DNA of 64,000 nucleotides from Lachnospiraceae bacterium (GTDB lineage Bacteria; Bacillota; Clostridia; Lachnospirales; Lachnospiraceae). The notes below the pieces were generated by a model that ran no database searches, was not told the DNA's origin, and saw only the letters and a list, made by a program, of their open reading frames with translations. Positions within the stretch are counted from its first letter, which is position 1, and every line of letters starts with the position of its first letter. The DNA lies in NCBI GenBank assembly GCA_902363825.1, contig CABJBK010000002.1:62001-126000 (forward strand). The letters are read 5' to 3'. Below, one piece after another: positions 43,662 to 52,609 of this stretch. Both the position numbers and the translations under genes were made by a program.

Positions 43662-43949
43662 TTATTTCGGAAGTTCGATCTTTGGCTTCTTGGCAGGACG
43701 ATAGAATACCATCTTTTTACCAATAACCTGAACGACTTCAGAATGGGTCCGTTCACCGATCACTGCCGCGATCTCATTCGGATCATCGATACAGTTTTTT
43801 AATACATTTACTTTAATCAGTTCACGTTTTTCAAGAGCCTCATCCAAAGCGGCAACGATTTCCGGTGTCAGAGAGGATTTGCCGATCTGAAAAAGCGGAT
43901 TCATCGTGCTTGCAAGGCTCTTTAAATAAGAACGCTGTTTGCTCGTCAT
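43662..43949 (-). CDS. yhbY: YhbY-family RNA-binding protein (CRM domain)
   Basis: A 95-residue single-CRM-domain protein, linked to assembly of the large ribosomal subunit. The family pattern SKQRSYLKSLASTMNPLFQIGKSS is quoted here in part (first 20: SKQRSYLKSLASTMNPLFQI), followed by ELIKVNVLKNC and a GxxG-like region. ATG 43949 with AAAGGAG is preferred to an upstream ATG inside obgE. It is co-transcribed with obgE and nadD. Confidence 0.93.
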   Translation of the reverse strand: MTSKQRSYLKSLASTMNPLFQIGKSSLTPEIVAALDEALEKRELIKVNVLKNCIDDPNEIAAVIGERTHSEVVQVIGKKMVFYRPAKKPKIELPK

Positions 43950-43974
43950 CGTTATTCGTTCTCCTTTCACGAAT

Positions 43975-45261
43975 TTAAGACTGATAATAGTCAAATTCCA
44001 TACCGTACATACGGACGGTATCTCCGTCTTCAATTCCCATTTTTTCCAATTCTTTTAAGATTCCCTGTTCTTTTAAGAAACGCTGGAAAAACAGAAATCC
44101 CTTCTCGGAATCGATATTGGTATAACCCAGCATTTTTTCGATCTTAGGGCCTTCCAGTTCGAAAGCACCGTCGTCTGCACGGGTGATCGTATATGCGTCA
44201 TTGTTCAGGAAATGCAGTTCCGGGAAAAATTCCTGCTCATAGATGATCGGTTTGTCATCCAGACCGGAAAGAAGCTCCTCTACATGATATAAAAGCTCTT
44301 TTAAGCCCTTTCCGCTGACTGCGGAAATCGGAAACAGCTTCATTCCCTTCGGTTCAAATTCTGCTCTGAGCTTGTCTAAGATCTCATTCTCACCGCTTGG
44401 AATGGCATCGATCTTATTGGCTGCAATTACCTGCGGTTTCTTTAAAAGTTCCGGATTATATGCTTCAAGTTCCTTGTTGATCGCATAAATGTCCGCGATC
44501 GGATCACGGCCTTCCGTTCCTGCCGCATCCACTACATGGATCAGCACTTTGGTACGCTCAATGTGTTTTAAAAATTCATGTCCAAGACCAATTCCTTCCG
44601 AAGCGCCCTCGATCAGTCCTGGGATATCTGCCATGACAAATCCCCTGCCATCACCAAGATCCACAACGCCGAGGATCGGATTTAATGTTGTAAAGTGATA
44701 GTTTGCGATCGTCGGTGTTGCGTTGGTCACATGAGAGATCAGTGTTGATTTTCCGACATTCGGAAATCCGATCAGTCCGACATCCGCGATCACCTTTAAT
44801 TCCAGGCGAACCTCAAGCTCAATAGCTTCCTGTCCGGGCTGCGCGTATTTCGGTGCCTGCATGGATGAAGTCGCAAAATGTTGATTGCCAAGACCGCCGT
44901 TTCCGCCTTTTAACACGATCTGGCGTCTGTTATCACCGGACATATCCGCAATGACCTGATCGGTCTCGGCATCCCGGATGATCGTTCCTTCCGGAACTTT
45001 GATGATAAGGTCTTCGCCCTTTCTTCCGTGACAGTTGCGCTTCTTGCCTTCTTCACCGCTCTGGGCAGCGTATTTGCGCTTGTGACGGAAATCGTTTAGG
45101 GTATTCATTCCCTCATCAACGACAAAAATGATGTCTCCGCCTTTTCCGCCGTCTCCGCCATCCGGACCGCCGTTTGGTACATATTTTTCACGACGGAAAC
45201 TGACATGACCGTCTCCGCCCTTTCCTGATTTGATAATTATTTTTGCGCTGTCGGCAAACAT
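43975..45261 (-). CDS. obgE: GTPase ObgE/CgtA
   Basis: A 428-residue Obg GTPase of ribosome assembly and stress control. The glycine-rich Obg fold (1-158) includes KSGKGGDGHVSFRREKYVPN. The G domain carries GFPNVGKSTLISH, DIPGLIEGASEGIGLGHEFL and ANKID. The C-terminal OCT domain covers about 345-428. It is separated from rpmA by a clear terminator, so it may have its own promoter in the 87-base gap. Confidence 0.97.
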   Translation of the reverse strand: MFADSAKIIIKSGKGGDGHVSFRREKYVPNGGPDGGDGGKGGDIIFVVDEGMNTLNDFRHKRKYAAQSGEEGKKRNCHGRKGEDLIIKVPEGTIIRDAETDQVIADMSGDNRRQIVLKGGNGGLGNQHFATSSMQAPKYAQPGQEAIELEVRLELKVIADVGLIGFPNVGKSTLISHVTNATPTIANYHFTTLNPILGVVDLGDGRGFVMADIPGLIEGASEGIGLGHEFLKHIERTKVLIHVVDAAGTEGRDPIADIYAINKELEAYNPELLKKPQVIAANKIDAIPSGENEILDKLRAEFEPKGMKLFPISAVSGKGLKELLYHVEELLSGLDDKPIIYEQEFFPELHFLNNDAYTITRADDGAFELEGPKIEKMLGYTNIDSEKGFLFFQRFLKEQGILKELEKMGIEDGDTVRMYGMEFDYYQS

Positions 45262-45305
45262 AATATTTTACCTCAATTCTAACGATAATATTCTATGATT
45301 TTAAA

Positions 45306-45337
45306 ATGAGGCTGTTAAACAATAATAACAGCCTCAT
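45306..45337 (-). terminator. Terminator after the rplU-prp-rpmA genes
   Basis: ATGAGGCTGTTA (45306-45317) pairs exactly with TAACAGCCTCAT (45326-45337) around an eight-base loop, with T-rich sequence on the obgE side. It lies between rpmA and obgE. Confidence 0.8.
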
Positions 45338-45348
45338 AAAAGTAATTC

Positions 45349-45639
45349 TTATTCGTTTGTAGATACTGGATAAACGGAAGCTACTTTCTTGTCTCTTCCT
45401 TTTCTCTCGAATCTTAATACACCGTCTGTCAGTGCGAATAAAGTATCATCTCCGCCGATTCCTACGTTCGTTCCCGGATGAATCTTTGTTCCACGCTGTC
45501 TGTATAAGATGTTTCCAGCTTTTACAAATTGTCCGTCTGCTCTTTTTGCTCCTAATCTCTTGGACTCGGAATCTCTACCGTTCTTGGTAGAACCAACTCC
45601 CTTTTTATGAGCAAAAAACTGAAGGTTCATATTTAACAT
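45349..45639 (-). CDS. rpmA: 50S ribosomal protein L27 with cleavable N-terminal extension
   Basis: A 96-residue L27. The N-terminus [17 protein letters not shown] carries the Firmicute extension that must be removed after FF by the Prp protease to expose the AHKKG end, which reaches the peptidyl transferase centre. The cognate protease is encoded three bases upstream. The rest matches L27 ([20 protein letters not shown]). Confidence 0.98.
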   Translation of the reverse strand: MLNMNLQFFAHKKGVGSTKNGRDSESKRLGAKRADGQFVKAGNILYRQRGTKIHPGTNVGIGGDDTLFALTDGVLRFERKGRDKKVASVYPVSTNE

Positions 45640-45642
45640 GAC

Positions 45643-45972
45643 CTACACCTCCTTGATCTTGAGAACGAGATAATTGTTCCCGTAATTTACCTGTATTCCC
45701 TCTAAGCCTAAGACCAGGGAATCCATGAGAAGTTTTCCGTTGGCATCCGCCTGTCCTTTGAACCGGAACCGGATCTCACCGGTTTCCTCATCTGACTCGG
45801 CTTCTGCGGCGTTCTCTGTTAAATTTTCAACAGAATTGATCGTATTGATGACAAGAGCCGAAACTCCCGCACAAACGATATCCTGACCGACATCCGCGTA
45901 ACGCGCATGACCGGTACAGTCAAAACCCTCATACCGTCCGTCTGGATCTTTGTAAATCGTTACTTTAACCAT
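45643..45972 (-). CDS. prp: Ribosomal-processing cysteine protease Prp
   Basis: A 109-residue Prp (YsxB family) that trims the L27 N-terminal extension. The catalytic pair is H22 (CTGHARYA) and C34 (DIVCAGVSAL). It lies between rplU and rpmA, the standard Firmicute order, with only 17 and 3 bases between genes. Confidence 0.96.
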   Translation of the reverse strand: MVKVTIYKDPDGRYEGFDCTGHARYADVGQDIVCAGVSALVINTINSVENLTENAAEAESDEETGEIRFRFKGQADANGKLLMDSLVLGLEGIQVNYGNNYLVLKIKEV

Positions 45973-45989
45973 AACAATTCCCTTATCGA

Positions 45990-46298
45990 TTAGCCATTAA
46001 TTTTTTCGATCTTAACCTGAGTGAACGCCTGTCTGTGACCGTTTTTCTTGTGATATCCAGATTTTCTCTTGTACTTGTAAACGATAACTTTCTTTGCTCT
46101 TCCTTCTTTTACAACGGAAGCAGTAACGGTTGCGTTAGCGACTGTCGGATCTCCAACTACTAATTTACCGTTGTTTACAGCTAAAACCTGATCAAATGTT
46201 ACAGTCTCTCCAGCTTCTGCACCAAGTTTTTCAATGGTAATGATATCGCCTTCGGATACTTTGTACTGTTTACCACCTGTTGCTATAATTGCGTACAT
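45990..46298 (-). CDS. rplU: 50S ribosomal protein L21
   Basis: A 102-residue L21 with [18 protein letters not shown] at the start and [20 protein letters not shown] at the rRNA-binding end. ATG 46298 follows an AGGAGG site; an in-frame ATG seven codons upstream lies in the leader and is rejected. It is preceded by a structured leader and a near-consensus promoter. Confidence 0.98.
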   Translation of the reverse strand: MYAIIATGGKQYKVSEGDIITIEKLGAEAGETVTFDQVLAVNNGKLVVGDPTVANATVTASVVKEGRAKKVIVYKYKRKSGYHKKNGHRQAFTQVKIEKING

Positions 46299-46383
46299 AT
46301 GGCACCTCCTATTTATCATTACTCGCCAGTTGCGGTGCTGTATTTCTACAGACTTATAACCTCACTGTGCGGCATACTATTAG
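46299..46383 (-). ncRNA. Probable L21 leader (autoregulatory rplU 5'UTR)
   Basis: About 85 bases separate the rplU promoter and start. They include a perfect five-base stem with a GAAA tetraloop (46338-46351 on the minus strand) between GC-rich flanks, and a Shine-Dalgarno site at the end. Firmicutes carry an L21 leader family at exactly this place; the match is by position and the tetraloop stem, not by a covariance search. Confidence 0.55.
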
Positions 46384-46412
46384 AGAATAGCATACAAGCC
46401 CCTATTCGTCAA
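46384..46412 (-). promoter_or_regulatory. Promoter of rplU-prp-rpmA
   Basis: On the minus strand TTGACG (46412-46407), a 17-base spacer and TATTCT (46389-46384). The -35 lies within the last codons of rng, so ribosomal protein genes gain their own start although they follow rng closely. Confidence 0.75.
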
Positions 46413-47667
46413 CACTTTTTTGAAAATTAATTTGTTCGCGCAATGTTTTTTGTACTTTCTTTCGGGTTAGCTCCACAAGCCCGAGTTTTGTAATATCGAT
46501 AAGCTGAACCGGCACCGGATCTTTTTTTAACTCCGTGCGGAATGCATGCATCAGTTCTGCTTTTGCTTCCTCACTGTCCATATTGATGAAATCCACAATA
46601 CAGATACCGGATATGTTGCGCAGCCTGAGCTGTCTTGCAATCTCTTCTGCCGCCTCAAGGTTGATCTTTTTAAAATTCTCGGCAGCAGATCTTTTTGCGA
46701 TATTCTTTCCGCTGTTGACATCAATGACGGTCAGAGCCTCGGTTGGCTGGATCACAAGATAGGCGCCGGACTTCAGCCATACCCGCTCTCTTAAAGCGTC
46801 ACGGAGTTCCCGTTCCAGCGAATAGAGCTTATAAAGCGGCAGCATGGGATCCTCATACATTCTTACCTGCCCGGCAAAATTCGGATTCTTCTCATAATAG
46901 GAAGTAATTGAAAGATACGCTTCCCGGTCATCCGTTACAATCTCTGTGAGGGAGGCGAGATCGGCATCCTGCAGGGTCTTTCGAAACCCATGCTCCGGCT
47001 GATGGATCAGACTGAAACAGGTCTTATGCACCGCAGTCTCCCTTATATGCATAAATTCCTGCTCCAATTCTTCCAGTTCCTGCAATATTTCATTGTCAGC
47101 TGCATTTTTTGCGTTTGTTCGAACAATTAAGCCATATTCGTCCTTTTTATGCGCTTCTAGCAATTCACGGAAATGCAGCCGGGCATCATGTTCTAATTTG
47201 GATGAGATCCCAAGTTTTGTATTTTCCGTAGTCAGCACCAGATAATTTCCGGTAAAATTCAGATTGGTGGACAGAACCGGATCTTTCGTTTTCATAGCTT
47301 CTTTTTCCACCTGGACTAAGAGTTCATCCCCGATGCAGAGCGGTTTCTTCCCGATTTTTTTTGTAAATATCGGATTTTTTTGCTTCTCCATCGGATAATA
47401 GCCCTGCCCGCCATCCGCGGTGATCTGAATGAACGCGGCATTTAGATTTTTTACCACGTTGGAAACTCTTCCTATATAAACATTGCCGAGAACGGATGTC
47501 TGGTCTGCCAGAATGCAGGACAGCCCCCACAGCACATCATCTTCATAGGTCGCAGTAATCCAGTAAGAAACGCTTTTATCCTCGTTCCGCAACTGTGCCG
47601 GCACGCCTGCAAGCGCAAGCAGTTCCGGTGAAAGCGTCTGTCTGGTGAGCACCAGTTTTTTTTTCAT
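46402..47667 (-). CDS. Ribonuclease E/G family protein (RNase G type, short)
   Basis: A 421-residue endoribonuclease of the RNase E/G family. An S1 RNA-binding domain lies near 38-125 (GNVYIGRVSNVVKNLNAAFI). The catalytic Asp pair is seen in LTVIDVNSGKN and CIVDFINMDSEE. The zinc-link CPxCxG and the small C-terminal domain of longer enzymes are absent; the protein stops soon after LVELTRKKVQKTLREQI. It lies in the conserved TIGR03960-DUF2344-rng-rplU order. Confidence 0.88.
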   Translation of the reverse strand: MKKKLVLTRQTLSPELLALAGVPAQLRNEDKSVSYWITATYEDDVLWGLSCILADQTSVLGNVYIGRVSNVVKNLNAAFIQITADGGQGYYPMEKQKNPIFTKKIGKKPLCIGDELLVQVEKEAMKTKDPVLSTNLNFTGNYLVLTTENTKLGISSKLEHDARLHFRELLEAHKKDEYGLIVRTNAKNAADNEILQELEELEQEFMHIRETAVHKTCFSLIHQPEHGFRKTLQDADLASLTEIVTDDREAYLSITSYYEKNPNFAGQVRMYEDPMLPLYKLYSLERELRDALRERVWLKSGAYLVIQPTEALTVIDVNSGKNIAKRSAAENFKKINLEAAEEIARQLRLRNISGICIVDFINMDSEEAKAELMHAFRTELKKDPVPVQLIDITKLGLVELTRKKVQKTLREQINFQKSVDE

Positions 47668-47701
47668 CTGTTTCTCCCCCTTTCATCACGCATCACAGGT
47701 T

Positions 47702-48433
47702 TTAAATGTCGGAAGCCGTAATATCTTCCCCAAGCGCGCCAAGCGGCAGGAATCCCTGCTTTTCATCCTGCGCATACACATCCAGACGATGGATCTGGAA
47801 CGCAAACTCCTGATATTCTAAGGAAAGGAATTCATAGAACGCCTGTAAAACGAGTTCCGGCTTTAAATTGTCCGTACTGCCGGTACAGACTTTAAGATAA
47901 AAAACAGGTTTCCCCTGTTCTTCTAAAATCTTAAAATCGTAAACCAGCTGCTTTAGATCCATGACTTTTTCACTTTTTTTCGTTTTTTTCGTGATCAACA
48001 CTTCTGCTCTGTCATAAAAAAATGTATTTAACCGGCTGCGCCATTCTTCGACAGAACAGGGATTCTCATAGCCGTCCTTGATATAAATCTTATAATCTGC
48101 CGCCGCGACAATGGACATGGCGTTCTTCGCAGGATCCGGAAGCTTTTTATATTCTAAGATTTTGACGCCGTCAACCATCGCGCTATTCAGGTTTACGATC
48201 GACTGTTCCGTGGTTTCCGTTGAATTTACCTCGATATCGAGATATTCACCATCACTGGTAATACCGACACCGAGCGGTGCTGCAAAAGACATGATCTGAT
48301 GCGGCGAAAAGCCTTCGGAATATTTGATATCGATGTCTGCCCTGCGCATTGCCTTCTGGAAATAACGCATCATATCCAGATGTCCGATAAATTTCATGAC
48401 ACCGGATTTTGCAAATTTAATTCTTACCTTCAA
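47702..48433 (-). CDS. DUF2344/TIGR03936 radical SAM-associated protein
   Basis: A 243-residue protein of the TIGR03936 (DUF2344) family, regularly encoded beside or fused to the TIGR03960 radical SAM protein. The N-terminal KVRIKFAKSGVMKFIGHLDM and FSPHQIMSFAAPLGVG are family motifs. TTG 48433 lies eight bases after AAGGAGG, while a GTG at 48442 overlaps that site; the gene overlaps the end of the upstream gene by 17 bases. The function is unknown; the pairing suggests a joint RNA or protein modification. Confidence 0.88.
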   Translation of the reverse strand: MKVRIKFAKSGVMKFIGHLDMMRYFQKAMRRADIDIKYSEGFSPHQIMSFAAPLGVGITSDGEYLDIEVNSTETTEQSIVNLNSAMVDGVKILEYKKLPDPAKNAMSIVAAADYKIYIKDGYENPCSVEEWRSRLNTFFYDRAEVLITKKTKKSEKVMDLKQLVYDFKILEEQGKPVFYLKVCTGSTDNLKPELVLQAFYEFLSLEYQEFAFQIHRLDVYAQDEKQGFLPLGALGEDITASDI

Positions 48434-50285
48434 AGCAGACACCTCCTTTATAATTCATAGCGCCGCAGCCGGAACACTGCATCCGGCAGTTTGGCGTGAC
48501 TTTCTCCTCCATTGCGGTCTTCCACTGGCGGATCATAAATTCTTTTGTAACACCGGCATCGATGAAATCCCATGGGAACACTTCATCCAACGGGCGTTCC
48601 CGCATTGTGTAAAAATCAGGATCCATTCCGATCTCTTTAAACGTTTCGATCCATCTGTTGTTGTCAAAAAATTCGGACCATGCGTCAAAGATACATCCGT
48701 TTTCATAAGCTTTTAAGATTGCCTGTCCGACTTTTCGGTCGCCTCTTGCAAAGATTCCCTCAAGAACCGTGACGTCCGCCTCATGCCAGTTATATTTGAT
48801 ACTCTTACGGTTCAGCTGCTCTTTTACCGCGTCATTTACGATCTTTGCCCTGCCAAGGTAATTATCCTTATCGTACATTCTCGCCCACTGGAACGGGGTG
48901 AACGGCTTTGGAACAAAGAAGGAAGTACTGATCGTGATCTGACATTTTCCGTTTCGCTGATCCTTCGGGATCTCATAATAACGAACCGCGATCTTATTGG
49001 CGAGTTCCGCGATCGCACGCATATCCTCAGGAGTCTCCGTCGGCAGTCCAAGCATGAAATACAATTTCACCTTCTGCCATCCGCCTACAAATGCCATTCC
49101 CGCGCCATGCAAAATGACATCCTCCGTCAGTCCCTTATTGATCACGTTTCTAAGGCGCTGTGAGCCGGCTTCCGGCGCAAAGGTCAGACTGCTTTTTCGG
49201 ATATCCTGTACTTTTCCCATGACATCCAGCGAAAACGCATCGATACGCAGGGATGGAAGCGAAATGTTAACTCCCCTTTTTTTGAAGTTATCAATCAGGA
49301 AATTCACCAGTTCTTCTAACTGTGAGTAGTCACTGGAGCTCAGCGAGCTGAGCGATATCTCCTCGTGTCCGGTATTTTTTAACATTTCGTAAGCGTGCTT
49401 TTTTAAGACCGAAATATCTTTCTCGCGGTTTGGCCGGTAGATCATCCCCGCTTGACAGAAACGGCACCCGCGGATACAGCCGCGCTGGATCTCTAAAACC
49501 ACACGATCCTGCGTCACCTTGATAAAAGGTACGATCGGCTTTTCCGGGTAAGGCGCATCAGTCAGATCCATGACGACCTGTTTTTCCACCTTTGCCGGGA
49601 CATCCTCAAATACCGGTTTCATTTCCTCTATCGTGCCGTCTTCCTTATAACTCACTTCATAGAGGGACGGAACATACATACCGGGAATTTTCGCGGCTTC
49701 ATGTAAAAACTCAGCTCTCGAGGAACCGTTCTTTCGACAGACTTTGTAAAGCGCAAACAGCTGATCGTACCGGATCTCGCCCTCTCCAATATAAAAAAGA
49801 TCAAAGAAATCCGCTAACGGCTCCGGGTTGTAAGTACATGGTCCGCCACCGATCACGACCGGGACATCCCAGTCCCTGTTTTTCGCGTAAAACGGAATCT
49901 GCGCCAGATCAAGGATCTGTAAAATATTGGTATAACACATCTCATACTGGATCGTAATTCCAAGGAAGTCAAAGTCTTTCACTGCATCCTGGGTTTCCAG
50001 CGCGAAAAGCGGGATCTGCTGCTCTTTCATGATCTTATGCAGATCCGGCCACGGTGAAAACACGCGTTCACAGTAGACATCTTCTCTCTGATTGAACATA
50101 TCATACAGGATCTGCATGCCCAGATGTGACATTCCGATCTCATATACATCCGGAAAACACATCGCGAAACGTATGTCCACCTGCGTTGGATCTTTTTTTA
50201 CCATATTTAATTCATTTCCTATATAACGGGCGGGTTTGTCCACCGTCAATAAGATTTCATCCGATAATGCTAATTTTGTATTCAT
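48417..50285 (-). CDS. TIGR03960-family B12-binding radical SAM protein
   Basis: A 622-residue protein with a B12-binding-like N-terminal domain (about 30-190, including EIGMSHLGMQILYDMFNQRE) and a radical SAM core. The cluster motif is GCIRGCRFCQAG (CxxxCxxC) near residue 268. The C-terminal end is Cys-rich (NCRMQCSGCGA), which suggests a second metal site. The reaction is not established. It is coupled to the DUF2344 gene by overlap. Confidence 0.9.
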   Translation of the reverse strand: MNTKLALSDEILLTVDKPARYIGNELNMVKKDPTQVDIRFAMCFPDVYEIGMSHLGMQILYDMFNQREDVYCERVFSPWPDLHKIMKEQQIPLFALETQDAVKDFDFLGITIQYEMCYTNILQILDLAQIPFYAKNRDWDVPVVIGGGPCTYNPEPLADFFDLFYIGEGEIRYDQLFALYKVCRKNGSSRAEFLHEAAKIPGMYVPSLYEVSYKEDGTIEEMKPVFEDVPAKVEKQVVMDLTDAPYPEKPIVPFIKVTQDRVVLEIQRGCIRGCRFCQAGMIYRPNREKDISVLKKHAYEMLKNTGHEEISLSSLSSSDYSQLEELVNFLIDNFKKRGVNISLPSLRIDAFSLDVMGKVQDIRKSSLTFAPEAGSQRLRNVINKGLTEDVILHGAGMAFVGGWQKVKLYFMLGLPTETPEDMRAIAELANKIAVRYYEIPKDQRNGKCQITISTSFFVPKPFTPFQWARMYDKDNYLGRAKIVNDAVKEQLNRKSIKYNWHEADVTVLEGIFARGDRKVGQAILKAYENGCIFDAWSEFFDNNRWIETFKEIGMDPDFYTMRERPLDEVFPWDFIDAGVTKEFMIRQWKTAMEEKVTPNCRMQCSGCGAMNYKGGVCFEGKN

Positions 50286-50293
50286 TCTCTACC

Positions 50294-50587
50294 TCACAAA
50301 TTGATGGAATCGAATATCATCATAACATATTTTTCAAGATTTGTATAATCATAGTTTTCTTCTATCTTTTCAATGATCTCATCCGTGGAAAGCCCGAAAA
50401 TATGCAGATCACTCTTTTGTGCCGCAAAAAATAACGCAAAGAGCGAAACGGCAAAAAAGAGCCGCAGACGGATTCCCGGGGACGCGACAGCTTTTGGCGG
50501 TTCCGGCGTTTCAATCCCACACTCCGGAAAGGAATTGCGTACCTCCTCAATATATCTTTTTCGGTTTTGGATGTCTTCTCCTGTCAT
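50294..50587 (-). CDS. Small single-pass membrane protein, unknown
   Basis: A 97-residue protein with a charged N-terminal half, one membrane helix (about 42-58: LRLFFAVSLFALFFAA) and an acidic C-terminus with YDYTNLEKYVMMI. I do not recognise the family. It lies eight bases upstream of the TIGR03960 gene on the same strand, so it is probably the first gene of that operon. Confidence 0.65.
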   Translation of the reverse strand: MTGEDIQNRKRYIEEVRNSFPECGIETPEPPKAVASPGIRLRLFFAVSLFALFFAAQKSDLHIFGLSTDEIIEKIEENYDYTNLEKYVMMIFDSINL

Positions 50588-50688
50588 ACTGCCTCCATTA
50601 TCCAGAAAGTTTACATAATATTTTTATGTCAACTTCACATTTTTTCCTGCTTTATATCAGGATATGAGACGCCTCCCTCTTCCATAAC

Positions 50689-50722
50689 AAAAAATAGAAG
50701 CAAATAAAAGCTTCTATTTTTT
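50689..50722. terminator. Terminator after citrate synthase
   Basis: AAAAAATAGAAGC (50689-50701) pairs exactly with GCTTCTATTTTTT (50710-50722), giving A and T runs on both sides. It ends gltA on the minus strand, 12 bases after its stop. Confidence 0.9.
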
Positions 50723-50733
50723 GTGACATCGTT

Positions 50734-52089
50734 CTATCTTGCGTCACGCTCGATATATTCTTTTTTATCAACGAGGCTCCGATATGCCGGACGGATAATA
50801 CGATCTGCGGAGATCAGTTCCTCGATCCGGTGCGCGCTCCAGCCGACAATTCTTGCGATCGCAAACAGCGGCGTATACAGCTCAACCGGTATGCCAAGCA
50901 TGTCATAAACAAATCCACTGTAAAAATCGACGTTTGGGCTTACTCCTTTATAAATCTTGCGTTCTTTGGCGATCAGTTCCGTGGCGATCTTTTCTACATT
51001 GTTATAAAGTGCCATATCCTCTTCCCTGTCTTTGTTTTTCGCAAGCCGCTCAACAAAGTCCTTAAAGATCACTTCTCGCGGATCGGACAGCGAATATACC
51101 GCATGCCCCATACCATAGACAAGTCCCTTGTGATCAAATGCCTGTTTATTTAAGATCTTATCCAGATACGCTCTCAGCTGCGACTCGTTTTCCGCGTTCG
51201 GTACATGTGCGCGGATATCCTCCATCATTTTCATAACCATGATGTTTGCGCCACCGTGTTTCTTTCCCTTTAAGGAAGAAAGAGCAGCCGCGATCGCGGA
51301 ATAGGTATCGGAACCGGATGACGTTACCACACGCGTGGTGAAGGTGGAGTTGTTACCGCCGCCATGCTCCATATGAAGCAGCAGCGCAACATCCAGTACA
51401 TTTGCCTCAAGATGTGAGAACTGCATATCCGGGCGCAGCATACGCAGGAAATTTTCCGCGATCGACAGATTCGGATCCGGACGGTGGATATACATACTGT
51501 CGTTATTCTCATAATGGTTATACGCGTGATAAGCATATACCGCCATCATCGGAAACAGACTGATCAGCTGAATGCTCTGGCGTAAGACATTGCTGATCGA
51601 GAGATCTGCCGTATGGTCATCATAGGAAGCAAGCGTCAGTACGCTTCGTGTCATCGAGTTCATGATATCATGGCTTGGTGCTTTCATGATAACGTCTCTC
51701 GTAAAGTTCGTCGGCATTTCCATACAATCCGCAATGATCTTGCGAAATTCATTGAGCTGTCTGGTTGACGGCAGCTCTCCGAAAAGCAGAAGGTAAGCAC
51801 CTTCCTCGAAGATAAAGCGCCGGTTTTTGCTTCCCTTTACCAGATCTTTTACATCATAGCCACGATACAGAAGCTGACCGTCGCACGGAACCTGTTTTCC
51901 ATCCACATTTTTAAAAGCCGTGATCTCCGAAATATTGGTAAGTCCGGTCAGAACACCCTTTCCGTTTTCGTCACGCAGACCGCGCTTTACGCCATACTGC
52001 TGATACAGTTCCTTTGAAACTGCGTCATTTCGCATACACAGGTCTTCTAATTTTTTCGCATAGTCAATAGCATTGTCACGATTTCCCAT
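50734..52089 (-). CDS. gltA: Citrate (or 2-methylcitrate) synthase
   Basis: A 451-residue type II-like citrate synthase that condenses oxaloacetate and acetyl-CoA. The catalytic His and Asp motifs are visible as MEHGGGNNSTF, GMGHAVYSLSDPRE and NVDFYSGFVYDMLGIP. The N-terminal ~60 residues form an extension seen in clostridial members. It follows the marR gene by 36 bases with an AAAGGA site, so both are probably transcribed from the promoter at 52610-52638. No aconitase or isocitrate dehydrogenase gene lies here. Citrate versus methylcitrate preference cannot be read by eye. Confidence 0.92.
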   Translation of the reverse strand: MGNRDNAIDYAKKLEDLCMRNDAVSKELYQQYGVKRGLRDENGKGVLTGLTNISEITAFKNVDGKQVPCDGQLLYRGYDVKDLVKGSKNRRFIFEEGAYLLLFGELPSTRQLNEFRKIIADCMEMPTNFTRDVIMKAPSHDIMNSMTRSVLTLASYDDHTADLSISNVLRQSIQLISLFPMMAVYAYHAYNHYENNDSMYIHRPDPNLSIAENFLRMLRPDMQFSHLEANVLDVALLLHMEHGGGNNSTFTTRVVTSSGSDTYSAIAAALSSLKGKKHGGANIMVMKMMEDIRAHVPNAENESQLRAYLDKILNKQAFDHKGLVYGMGHAVYSLSDPREVIFKDFVERLAKNKDREEDMALYNNVEKIATELIAKERKIYKGVSPNVDFYSGFVYDMLGIPVELYTPLFAIARIVGWSAHRIEELISADRIIRPAYRSLVDKKEYIERDAR

Positions 52090-52125
52090 TTGTCACCCAA
52101 TCCTTTCTAGTCGATTACCTCATAG

Positions 52126-52566
52126 TTACAATTTCCTCAATTCCTCCGTAATATTCTGCTGCATCCTGCCGCAGATCTGGTCCAAAAAGATCCTCTCTTC
52201 CTCGCTGATCCCGTGTAACAGGACATGCCAGCATTCTTCATGTACTTTCAAAAAATCTTTGATGACCGCGTCTGATTTCTCCATCAGGAAAATATGGTTG
52301 AAACGGTGGTCTTCCCGATCCTCATGCAGCCGGATAAACCCAAGCGCCTTTAAGTTATCAATGGATTTTGACACATGTGCTTTTGAAATGTGTTTCTGTC
52401 CCATGATGTCTTTGGCGGTATCACCATAATGCCCGCTCGCCAGATATGCCAGGATATCCAGCTCGATCTTGCGCAGACCGTATTTTTGCATCAGCGGTTC
52501 TGATTTTTTCTCCAGGAGCTTTTTCAATTCCGCTCCTAACGTAAGCACTTCGTATTCTTTATACAT
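52126..52566 (-). CDS. MarR-family transcriptional regulator
   Basis: A 146-residue winged-helix MarR-type regulator. The recognition region is ISKAHVSKSIDNLKALGFIR, followed by the wing with HEDREDHRFNHIFLMEK; long helices at both ends provide the dimer contact. ATG 52566 is chosen as the first well-placed Met after the operator; the longer frame from 52650 would cover the promoter. A perfect 6-2-6 palindrome sits just downstream of its -10 box, suggesting self-repression. It precedes gltA by 36 bases, so citrate synthase is its likely target. Confidence 0.88.
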   Translation of the reverse strand: MYKEYEVLTLGAELKKLLEKKSEPLMQKYGLRKIELDILAYLASGHYGDTAKDIMGQKHISKAHVSKSIDNLKALGFIRLHEDREDHRFNHIFLMEKSDAVIKDFLKVHEECWHVLLHGISEEERIFLDQICGRMQQNITEELRKL

Positions 52567-52587
52567 TTCCGTAGTCTCCGTCGTTTG

Positions 52588-52601
52588 GTTCACTTGTGAA
52601 C
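52588..52601. promoter_or_regulatory. Palindromic operator, probably for the MarR regulator
   Basis: GTTCACTTGTGAAC has six-base perfect arms with a two-base centre. It lies 8 bases downstream of the -10 box and 21 bases upstream of the marR start, so a bound dimer would block transcription initiation. Confidence 0.75.
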
Positions 52602-52609
52602 TATCTAAA

